Origin: Helopsaltes ochotensis
Taxonomy: Eukaryota; Chordata; Aves; Passeriformes; Locustellidae
Assembly: GCA_013400155.1 (NCBI GenBank)
Contig: VXBM01000868.1
Span: 159,198-223,197 of the forward strand
Direction of reading: 5' to 3'
DNA length: 64,000 nucleotides
The notes under the pieces: model-generated
What the model was told of the DNA's origin: nothing
Seen by the model: only the letters and a program-made list of their open reading frames with translations
Databases searched by the model: none
Translations under genes and position numbers: made by a program
Part shown: one piece after another, positions 13,491 through 24,235 of the stretch
Layout: every line of letters begins with the position of its first letter
Numbering within the stretch: the first letter of the stretch is position 1

Positions 13491-14106
13491 CTAATTCAGA
13501 TAAAACTCTGATATCACCCTTGAGATCAACTCCAGCTGCCAAGCATCAAGAAGGGAAAATGCTTTACGTTTACTGTGTTTAGCTACCATTCCCAAGAACC
13601 TCCAGAAACTCACAAGATCTATCACTGCTTTGACAGAATGCCTGGATGATGGAATGAAGAATATAGAAGACATCAGCTATCAACCCACACAGAAAGTTTG
13701 GCAAATGATGTAACATGTATGCACAACACTGACCTAGCAAATGCAGACACATGTACACCACTAATACTGGGTTACCCTCGTTAATAACTGAAGATAGCAA
13801 AGCCTGTCTTTTGGAAGACAGGAGTTGATCAAAGTTCCTATGAGCACTCCCATCTGATGTGCTGTTAGAAAATATTTCTTTGCTCAAGCAGTTCCAAATG
13901 AGAGGAAAAGGAGTGGATAGTCCACACAAAGAAAGACGATCAAATATGCCCTTTGTTAGTACACATACTACCACTGGCATCCTCAATTTTCTGAACATCC
14001 CCATGGATGTGGCAATATGGAAAGGTGATAATCTGCAGATTTTAAAATACCCAGATTTTAAATCCACAGCAAAGAAATAGCTGAGTATACTGAATGGTGG
14101 AGGCAA
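13491..14106 (-). pseudogene. Decayed Ty3/Gypsy-type reverse transcriptase relic
   Basis: A minus-strand frame of about 175 codons (14106 to 13579) continues, after a frameshift, in a second frame (13673 to 13491). Read in order, it holds FFAVDLKSGYFKI, like RT motif A with its aspartate; HIATSMGMFRKLRMP, like the Gypsy stretch 'TPfGlfeflRMPFGl'; GIFDR, like 'tFqr'; SKEIF where the catalytic DD box (DDIL) should stand; AHRNFDQLL, like the following 'eHdxnL'; and, in the second frame, VKAVIDL and WRFLGMV, like the connection segment 'KVxAIxdmP...vqrFLGmV'. Spacing fits the family within a few residues. The catalytic pair is lost and the frame is broken, so no enzyme is made. Homology may extend to about 14.35 kb and down to about 13.2 kb, where FIVDLVCGL resembles the start of RNase H. 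LTRs were not identified. The identification rests on motif reading by eye. Confidence 0.5.
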
Positions 14107-14329
14107 ACATGCTTAGAATACTGTTGAATTCATGCCTAGAATACAACAAAAACTTGCAAGTTTGTTCTTTGGAAAATGTCTTCCCCTGAATTATTAAGGC
14201 AACTTGTCTAAAGAGTCTAAACAAAGCACCATTATCTCATTAAAGGCTTTCATGAGAATTGTCCAAGAGGAACATGGAAAAGAGGTGGATTAGGAGCAAA
14301 AAGTGGATTTACACAGTGCAAAAATGGGT

Positions 14330-16985
14330 AATGAACATTATACTACATCAAGTAAATGGGGCAAGGTGCCTTTAAAGACTGTTCCTTTTTGCCATAAAAT
14401 CTCATGAAAAAGCATGCATGTGTAACTGAGGAGGAAGAAAGCTGGTGACTTTTTTGTACTTTGGCTTTTCTGAAGCAATTTACCTGGACAGATGATAACA
14501 TTCTCTACTTCAGCAGAGTTCTTACTTTTTGATCAAGTGTCTGTCAGTACCCTTTAATTTGTATCAGAAACAAGCCTTTGTAATCCCCGGTCCTCAAAGC
14601 CCTCATGGCATCCACTTCTCTGGGGATATCACTGAGTCACATGTACAACCAACTAGCAATCATTCATCTGAAAGCGGGGATATCCCTTGCCACTTATACA
14701 ACCATCTTTGCTACCAGCTGTTCCCTTTTATTTCCTAGAGTTTCTCCTTGATGCCACAAAGAATCCAGAGGCAAAGTTCCCCTAATCCTAGACTAAAGTA
14801 GGAGAATTTGGTAGAGAAATTACTTTAAAGGAAAGAAATACAACCACTTTTGAAATTATGTCCAGCTCTGTATGATTCTGCAATTTAGATGGTTTTGAGC
14901 TCAATAATGGAATATAAATTCTGATACACATACAGATACATCTGAATTACACAGACATAGAAATTATGGGGTTTGATATATTTATCCAACTGTATTTGTC
15001 TCTTACTTTCTGTACCTCAGTTATGAATTTGAGCTTTACAGGCCTAGTTCTTCTCAAAAATAGACTCATTTCAAATTTTACCAATAAACTTAGAGGAAAA
15101 CCCATGTAACTCCATTATTATTGCAGTCTGAAATAAACCTTAATATGTTAAGAAGTGACATAAGATAAAAATTGTTATACTTGCTGCTTGTTTAGTCAGA
15201 AATCCCACTATTTTTATCTCTTTAAAAATATGTATTTTCATGTAAAAAGACACATCTCTTTAATAAAGCAAAGATGTTATTGCAAGTAAGCCCTTGTCAG
15301 CAAAGCTTATCAACTATGTTATATAAACCTTTAATGTAGTAGCAACTGTTTCAAAAGAAATACAAAAGCCACATCAAGATAAAAAGATTAAGACTTACAA
15401 ACTAAGGGAATTCTTTCCGACTGGCCACAGAATATGGAATTATCTTTTTATAAAACTCACCACATTTTTACCTAGGTAATTGGGCCCAAATAGCAAAGTA
15501 CAGGTCTAAAATAATACATTGTTCAAACATCCTTATCAGCTGCAAAGCCAAAGCTGGAGAAGGGCCATATCAGCTGCAGAGACAATACACAGTGAAGAGT
15601 GGACAGGACAGAGTGCAGTGTCTCCCCATTCCACTGCTGCTATTGCAAAGCAAGAATGTGTGAGCTCCCATTCTGTTTGCTACATGAATTTCAGTTTATT
15701 ATTCAAATGGTACTATGGCATATTAGCATGAAATAGATTGATACAGAAAAAAATCAGATATTCTGCTGCAGACTTTTTTTTTTTTTAGGAAGGTTAATTT
15801 TTGAACAATTCAAGGTTCACCTTGCATTTGAGATTCTAATAATATATAAGATACGAGAACACAAATAGTTTCAATACCATTTGTTAAAAAGCACCCAAAC
15901 CAAACTCAGAAGAATACAGCATAAATCCTTAACTTTCATTTAGAGACTGAAAAAAATAAGCATGCGCATCAACCAAGAATGTATATGGCCCCAGACCCCC
16001 ATTCCCTCCTCAGTGTCAAAACTCAGCACCTCTAATGTATGTTTTGATTTTTGGTCTTAAATGAGGAAGAATGATGTAAATAGTAACATCTAGACTCATC
16101 ATCTGTACACCAAAGCTCTCATTCAGTTGAACATATGCTGAAATTTATGCATACTGAAACACAGCCCAAGCCTCAGCCAAACTAAATTCAAAATGGCTTA
16201 GATATTAACACCACAACTTCAAGACATGCAAGCCTATGATAAAACTGAACCCTGACCTTTACTTTCTCTTGCTCCAAAACCACGTAAAAGTATAACCATA
16301 AAAACAGATGTTAGAATGGTGGTTTGCCTCATCAGATCTTTAAGGAATTTTACAAGCAGAAGTGGTAACTCCCCCTCTGTAACAAGGAGGTGGGTGGTGT
16401 GATCTGCCCTAAAATAACCTAGAGAGCCATCAGGAGAGGCATTAACAGATGAGTTTTCTGTATCTCGATCTGGTCACACTGCAGTGACTTGGGATGCATT
16501 TTAATATACATAAAGCTGCTTTGCTAAACCCAGGTTTCAGTCCCAAAATTAAAGCTAGAAACATAGAGCTAATGATGTTCAGAAATGTATGGAGATGCTT
16601 TTGTTTCAGAAATTGTTTTCAAACAGCAAATATAGAGGCTAATGTATCTTTGTGAGGCAGAAGAAAAGGTTGGTGCATCAAAGAAATGAGTCCCCCACAT
16701 GTCCCAAACAGCTTTAAAACAAACACAGTGCACTCTGCCTTAGGTAGATGTAAGATTTGGCTCAATTAAGTAGTAAGATTTTTAAGTGAAATTTAACAAT
16801 AACAATTTATTTACATGCTTTTAAGCTACCTGCACATCAGCAATTTTCTTCTTGGTAACACTATGCAATTTTCTTATTAGCTTTGAGAAAGACACACTAC
16901 TAGACTGAAATGACAAACTACACCTGATAATTGTTAATTCATTGCCTAATACAAGATGCCTATATATATATTTGACTGTTTTTGC
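14330..16985. other. AT-rich intronic DNA
   Basis: No clear repeat family or exon. Short moderately GC-rich patches near 14.55-14.75 and 15.5-15.7 kb are unexplained. A poly-T run occurs at about 15775. Confidence 0.45.
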
Positions 16986-18900
16986 CACAGCAACCATGAA
17001 GAGGTCAAGTTTAAAATCTCTGCTGACAGGAGGAAAAGTGCCAGCAAAACCTCAGCTCTGGACATGCAGAGAACAGACTTCAGGCTGCTCAGGGAATTAG
17101 TAAGAACCCCAGGAAAAACATTTTTGCTTATGCTGGGGTTCATCAGTGCTGGTCACTTTTTAAACATCACCTGCAAAGGGCACAGGAGCAGCAATTCCTG
17201 AATGGTGAGGCAGAAGGCGGTCTTGACTGAGCAGGAATTTTTTCTTGGAAATAAAGCAAGAAAGGAAAGTATACGCCCAGTGGAAGCAAGGTCAGGTGAC
17301 ATTGGAAGAACACAGAGATGCTGCTGCCACTTCAGCCAAAACTGAACTGGAGCTGAAGCCAGTCAGAACTGTGGGGGACAGTAAAATGAGTTTTTCAAAT
17401 ATATTAGTGGAGAAATTACTTCAGCCCATTACAAGATGAGGATGGTCACCTCACACACAGGGACAAGGACAAGGCAGAGGTGTTCAAGGCGTTATTTGAC
17501 TCACAGATGATGAACCAGGGAGGTGTCAGTGCCCTGAGCTGGAGGTTCACAATTGCAAGAATGATCAATTTCCAGTAGAGCCTGAAAATGTCGGGGTTCT
17601 GCTGTTCCAGCTTATGAATCTACAGGGCCTGAAGGAATTCATCCAAGAACACTCAGAGAGCTGGCTGATGTCATGGCAAAATCTCCTGATGATTTTTAGT
17701 GGTCTTGGGACTCTGGAGATGTCCCAGTTGACTGGAAGCTGGCAAATATTGCCCCAATTTTCAAGAAGGGTGAGAAGGAGGACCCCCAAAACTCGAGGTC
17801 TGTCAGTCTTACTTCAGTGCCTGGTAAAGTTACAGAGAAGATTATTCTGGAAGTATTGAAAAACACCTGGAAGACAATGCAGTCACATCAATCAGAGCCA
17901 GCATAGATCCATGAGAGGAAAGTCCTGCTTATCAAACCTGATTTCCTTTTATGACAAAGTAACCCACCTAGCTGATCAAGGAAAGCCTGTGGATGTAATC
18001 CTTTTGGATTTCAGTAAAGCTTTCAATGCTCTCTCTCACAGTATCCTTATGGATAAAATGCACAGCATGCAGCTGGATAAACACATCATGGGATTGGTGA
18101 GCCACTGGCTCATGGGTCAGGTATGAAGGGTTAAAGTCAATGGGATGATATCGGACTTGTGACCTGTCACCAGCGGGGTTCCACAGGGCTTTTAGTCCTG
18201 TGCTCTTCAACATCTTCATAAATGACCTGGATGTAGGACTGGAAGGGATACTGAGCAAGACCACAAATTACAGAAACGTGGGATGAGCTGTTGACAGCAT
18301 GTCCTGGGGGGCATCAGGGACAGCAAGGGCAGCGGGGAGGGGAGGGGATTGTCCTGCTCTGCTCTGGGCTGGGACAGCCTCACCTCCAGTGCTGGGGGCA
18401 GTTTGGGGCACCACAGTATAAGAAAGATATAAAGCTATTAGAGGTCATCCAAAGGTGAGTAATGAAGATGGTAAAGGGCCTTGAAGAAAAGCTGTATGTG
18501 GAGTGGTTGAGGTCACCCGGTCTAGCCTAGAAAAGAAGAGACTGAGGCAAGCCCTCACTGCAGTTACAACTTCCTCATGAGGGCAAGAGGAGGAGTGGAC
18601 ACTGATCTCTTCTCTCTGGCACCCTGTGATAGTACCCAAGGGAATGGCTTAAGGCTGTGTCAGGGGAGGTTTAGGTTGGATATTAGAAAAAGGTTCTTCA
18701 CCCAGAGGGTGGTTGGACACTGGAACAGGCTCCCCAGGGAAGCAGCGACAGCACCAAGCCTGACAGAGTTCAGCAAGCATTTGGACAGTGCTCTCAGAAG
18801 ATGGTGTGACTGTTGGGAATGGTACTGTGCAGGGCCAGGAATTGGACTTGATGATCCTGGCAGGTCCCTTCCAACTCCACATAGTCTACGATTCTGTGAA
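16986..18900 (+). mobile_element. CR1 LINE, long copy with endonuclease-RT linker, RT and 3' end
   Basis: About 1.9 kb of CR1 in plus orientation. In order it shows RRKSASKTSALDMQRTDFRL followed by LLRELV (linker after the endonuclease); VYAQWKQGQVTLEEHRDAAA; DWKLANIAPIFKKGEKEDP; GKSCLSNLISFYDKV; LLDFSKAFNALSH (RT motif A region); VTSGVPQG (RT motif B); and the 3' UTR with TTAGGTTGGATATTAGAAAAAGGTTCTTCACCCAGAG. It ends at GATCCTGGCAGGTCCCTTCC...TACGATTCTGTG. ORF2 is broken by frameshifts, stops and an internal loss between motif B and the UTR, where the FADD box should lie, so it is inactive. It is antisense to the host gene and is the longest CR1 in the window. Confidence 0.95.
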
Positions 18901-21900
18901 AAATGACTTTCTCATAATAAGGTACTTACTATCTGCTGCCTTTTTTGAAGTTTTTGGCACTTCAGGAAGTAATGTATTTTCATTTGGGTACCTTAATGTG
19001 GGTTTGGTGCCTAAGTTTACCACATGCATCTGAAAATGCTAATGTAATTGGATATGAGAAGGCATAAACCTTTGCCTAAAAACATCCCACTGGGTATATT
19101 CTGTATTTATTTCACTCATTTAAGTTATAATTCAAGTTGCATATAATAAAAAACACATATGTGCATGATTGGTGAAACTCCACAGTACTTAGTTATAAAT
19201 AATTAGTTTTAAAAGCAGAATTTGGGAAAATTGTTTTAGATATTCAGTGTGTCTAAGCTATGCACTTTTAGAAGAGCTTACAAAAGGCAGCTACAACCCC
19301 ACTACAAAACTGTAAACTTCAGAAAACCCTGGCAACCTCCTGGCAAAAGCACTGCTATTAATGTGATGCATCTCCTCTGCTGTTTGATCCAGCTCTCCTT
19401 TCCCAGCACCACTGCCAACCAGGACTGCCACCTGCTGACCACCTTCTTGCTGGGTCTTAAACTGCAGAAGTAATTAATTAGCACAGGGGGTGGCAGGCAG
19501 ATTAGATGGACTTAGAATATCCAGTTTGGAAACAAGGTATAAGGTTTCTATTCAAAGAAGAAAAAATTCATAACATGTTTTAAAGGAACGGGAAGAGTAT
19601 TAATCTGTCCTAATGCATCACACCTGAATAATGGCTCTACTATTACTGAGCAGTATTGCCAAATAATCTGTAAATAACTGTTAGATACAGACCAAATTTG
19701 AAGAAATTTATATATTCAGGAAAAAAGTAGTCCCCCTAACAGTAAAATATTTTATAATCACTAAAATAATCCACAATTAAAATATCCAATAAATGCACTC
19801 TCAGAAGAAAAAAGACATGTTTTATTATTTTATCAAATTACTGTTAGTCTGCATTAAAAAAATTATTCTGCTTTGTAGAAACGGAAATAGAATATTTCAG
19901 CCTCATATTTAGAAATAATGCATATAAGACTTCACTAATAAAATTTAAAATATACATTACCAATATCATAACAAACACAAAGGAAAATCCAAATAAACAT
20001 TATAAAAATAAATTACTGAAGCATATCCTAAAATATATACATGCTCTTTACTTTCAAGTGACTCTTTAATACTCAGTCTCTGGTAACAGTACATTTTCCT
20101 CAGGGATTGATTATGTGAATCTGTAATGTATAAAAACATGCACGAAGCACAGCTGAAAGAAAAACACCAGAAATCAGACTCAAGTTTAATATAATTAGAA
20201 GTTATACCAACTACCATCTTCCCTTCTAACTTTCTTCAGCCTGTAAATATGTACATTGACAACTACAAAACCTACAAATATAATTTCTGAAACTGCCTAC
20301 ACTTTCAGACTCTTAGAAGAACTGTAAATAGAAAGAGCAAAAAGTTTCCCTGCAATGAGCAGTTTGTGGCAATATTTTAGGAAGAAGTATTTCAGATACA
20401 GATACAGGTAACAGATACAGGTCCTGATATTCTCATTGGAACCACAGTCATCACATACATCTGAATATTTCATATGCTGACAAACAGTCATGACAAATCT
20501 TTGTTCCTATCACACACAAAAATTTTGAATGGTCTCAGCATTCAACTAAAACAGTAAAAATAACAACACAGAATCTTGCAGCCCAACTTCTTATGAAAAT
20601 TCTCTGTAGTTTTAAGACCACAAAAATACATATCAATCAAGTATTCCTAAAGTGTTTCCACCTTTCACACATCTAGAACTTGATAAATATGCTAATATTG
20701 TTCTGAACCATGAATACACACATTCACGAAGACCCATCAGAAGTTAATACATCTGTTATTTGATTATTTTCTGTGTACAGCAGTGCATTGATGTTCAACT
20801 CTTTAACATCATTTAGGTTCTTTACAGCCTGAATATAATTTTTATATATGGAATGGAAGCAGAGACTTGCTGCCAGAAGTGATACAAAGAACAAAAGATG
20901 AGTTCTTTCTCTCAAAAGATTTTTATCTCCTTCATAGAGCGTTTTGAGGCAAGAACTTATTCAGTAAGTTGCTATCACCATTTCTTACATTGGAAAAAGG
21001 TTGCTTGAAGCACTAATCTGATGATGTGAGGAGTTAAATCCATAAGCTTATACACACAATGCAGGAAGTAGGTTATTTTTCTTTTATACCTCAAATAAAA
21101 AGCAAACTATGCTTATCTTGAGAGATCTAAGAGATTTTCTTATCTGGAATTGCTACTCTGTATCTTATACATTTTGACATATAATCTGTTACAAAAATAC
21201 TTCCCAGTATCAATGTGATATCAAATTATTAACTTCAGGACATATATGAACTGATGATTTTAACTTCTCATCATCTTAGTGCTTTGTCTTTCTAGGGAAG
21301 ACCTCTCATCGTTTCTATAAATACTACACACCTGGAAATGGATTATATAAACAAAGAAAGAGACAGCAATGCAGCAGCCACCCTAATGCACACAGAATCT
21401 GCTGCTGTTTTGCTTTTCACTGAAAAGGCAGTATGAAATTACAAGTGGGAGATCTGACAAATTATTATCTTATTTTCTACTGCTGAGAGTTTGTTATGAT
21501 CCCAGTGTGCCTCATGATTTACCCATTTGGCTGCAGCACTGGTGTTCCCCCATCAAGACAGTTTCCATTTCCCCATTTCACTGCTCTCCCCTACCACTGA
21601 TCCTGCCTGGTACGCATCTGACTTTGACTACCCTGTGTGGTCTCCTGTCAGATCTCACTGATCAGTGTCTCTCTCCACCAGTTGCCTTCTGGGGAGACTC
21701 CTATCAACTGTGCTCTTACATGCATCTGACAACTTTATTAGCTGACTCTGATAGTGCTTCAGAACATCTTCATGGTGCACACACCCTTCCTCAAACAACC
21801 CCACCTTTGTAGTTGACTTAGAACAAATAATTCTATGAACACCTCAGCTTTTATACTCAATAATAGGATTGAAATGAAGAGAAATTTCACATTATGTGCA

Positions 21901-21929
21901 AGCTGGGGGTTAGTTTTCATGTTTGGGCT

Positions 21930-21956
21930 CAAAAATCAATCCTGGATTGATTTTTG
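21930..21956. repeat. Perfect 13-bp inverted repeat with 1-nt spacer
   Basis: CAAAAATCAATCC, a single T, then GGATTGATTTTTG: both arms match at all 13 positions. It could extrude as a cruciform or be a worn remnant of a palindromic element. Confidence 0.95.
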
Positions 21957-22222
21957 TGTATATATTATTATTGTCAGAGGATTAATTGATGAATTTTTCA
22001 TTTGATGAGTCAGGTGAAACAGGCTCCAAGACACATAGTGAGGAGAATTTAAATTTATTATACTTGTTGCGGTGAAGCAACACTATTGTGGTATTTTGTT
22101 AGATTTTTCCTACTCAAAAGCAATGTTTAGAGTACCTTTGAGTGCAAAGCTAAATTTCTGAGCATATGCACATCCCACACTGAAATTTGTCTGAGTTAGA
22201 CATTTCTGAAAATGATATTCAT

Positions 22223-22294
22223 TTTGGTGGGGGTTTTGGTGGTTGTTTGTTTCTCTTTTTTTTGTTGTAGTTTTTGTTGTTGTTGTTTGTTTTA
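22223..22294 (+). repeat. T/G-rich low-complexity run including (TTG)n
   Basis: Alternating GT-, T- and TTG-rich sequence, including four consecutive GTT units. No clear parent element. Confidence 0.8.
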
Positions 22295-23527
22295 TGAGAG
22301 CATCCTTTAGTTTAAAATGTTCTGTGTAGATTTTCACACTTCCTATCATTAAAAATTATTTGGAATTCAGACTTTGGAAATGCAAGCTTAGATTTATTAG
22401 ACTGGCAATGCAATTTGCATTTGGAAATGCAATCTTAGCTTTGGAAAAGCAAGAAATCTCAATTCAATTGGAAGTATAACCTCATGCACTAGAATTTCCT
22501 TTACCACAGCTTTCAAATGAAAAAACTCACATTCTCACATGTAAGGTTTACCTTTTTCTGTTCTAACCTTGACATTAGAAGTTGATATTTCAGTCTCTGA
22601 TATACTGCAGTGTCTTGGCATAAAAACACACAAGTGATGAAACTGTTTAAGCACTGAGCTCCTCTAGCTTATTTGCTGAACACAACAGACCAAAAGTGTT
22701 GTGTGCAAGTAAAAAACACAGTCTATTTGTAAGTTGGTGCCATTAAACTCTCCCAGTTCTAATTGGCTCCAATTGAAATACTGGTTTTGAAGCAATAATG
22801 CTTGCTCTGACTTTCAGATGAGTCTGCAAAACTTTATTAAATAACCTGGCATGTCTGAAGTATAGGAGGGAGAAATATATTTTCCCAGGCCAGAAAAGGA
22901 GGCAAAAAGATGACACATGAACTGCCCTCATAATCCAACATAAACCTCCTGCAAAATTTAGGTAGGTTTGCCGGAGCATTAGAAAGCAATATGGTACAGG
23001 ACAGGCTGCAATCACTGACAAACACCGGTGAGACATGGGTGTTCCGTTACTGTGGATGAAAGGATAACCAGAAGGAAGGACCATCTAACAGCTAAGAGAA
23101 AGAGCACATAAACATACAGACCTTTTTCAAACAGTCACAAATTCTCTGGACTGTGTTCTTCCAGCACCCTTCTACAGAAAGACCGACATACCATAGGAGA
23201 GCAAACAGCAATTCTTAATTGCTATTTAATATGGGCATTTTAGCAATACTTGGGAAGCCCCACAAAAATCAGTGCTGCTCCTTACACAGTGCTGTGGAAC
23301 ACACCAGTTGTTCTGTCTCCTACAAAATCAACACCCAAATTTTTGCCAAGATCCACGGAGAAAGTATCACTAAATGAGACAAGTAAGAATGATCAAGAAA
23401 ACAAAGGAACAAAAGAAAGAGGGATCAAAGAAAAATGAGATGGTCTAGAAGTAAAACCAGACTTTAGAGATCAAGCTGAGAGCTGGTCTGCAAGTCATAA
23501 TATCCACAATTCACGATATCTGAAAAT

Positions 23528-24235
23528 TCATGGCAGTAAGAGGAACTCCCAGGTGACTGGAACAGGAGAATCACTGCACCCATCATTGAAAAGGGTAGAA
23601 AGAAGAACCTTGGGAACTCCCAACCAGTCAGCCTCACCTCTCTGCCATGATCTTTGGGAAGATCATGGGTTCCTCTAGGAGCTGTCTTAAGGCACAGCTG
23701 TCTTAAGGAGGACAGGGAAGAGATTGGAGAGAGCCAGCACAGCTTCACCAAGAGAAAATCCTGTTTGCCCAGACTAGTGGGATTCTACGATGGGGTGACT
23801 ACATCAGTGTGAAAGGAAAGAGCTACAGATGCCATTTATCTGGACTTCTGTAAAGCCTTTGGCACAGTGTCCCTAAAACATCCCCCTCTCTAAATTGCAG
23901 AGAAACAGATTTGATGGAGAACTTTTAGATGGATGAGAGTGATTGGATGGTCACATCCAGGGGAATACAGTCAATGGCTTAGAGTCCTCCTGGATATCAG
24001 GGACAAGTGGTGACTTCCAGAGATCTGTATTGGGACCATTGCTGTTTAATGCCTTCATTCATGGTATAGATGAATCAAATAGATGATCAAATGCGCCTTC
24101 AACAAATTTGCAGATGACACCAAGCTGGGGGTGAAGTTGGCAATCCTGAAGGACGGGATGCCATCTATAGGGACCCAGACAAGCTCAGGAAGTGGCCATT
24201 CCCAGGAAGTGGGCCCCTGGGAATCTCATGAGGTA
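23528..24235 (+). mobile_element. CR1 LINE fragment, RT domain, 3'-truncated
   Basis: Plus-strand CR1 ORF2 fragment. Recognisable pieces in order are GDWNRR and QPVSLTSLP, KRKSCLPRLVGFYDGVTT, DAIYLDFCKAFGTVS (motif A region) and NKFADDTKLGV (catalytic box). It stops near CCCCTGGGAATCTCATGAGGT, well before the 3' UTR, so the 3' end is missing, which is unusual for a LINE and points to a later deletion. A 13-base sequence, AGCTGTCTTAAGG, is duplicated at 23680 and 23696. Frameshifts make it inactive. Confidence 0.9.

Larger units (their letters stand above)
18901..23527. other. AT-rich intronic DNA with one GC-raised patch (about 21.5-21.8 kb)
   Basis: Largely featureless. At 21507-21812 the plus strand is open for 101 codons in a pyrimidine-rich, GC-raised patch with no recognisable protein. 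Near 20.40 kb there is a short direct repeat of ACAGATACAGGT. A perfect palindrome at 21930-21956 and a T/GT-rich run near 22.25 kb are listed separately. Confidence 0.45.

Noticed and set aside
20297..20491. Minus-strand segment with SNENI considered as the next ARB2 exon (NPNENYI)
   Set aside because: The surrounding residues do not fit GYGVIVLNPNENYI, and no in-phase acceptor precedes it.
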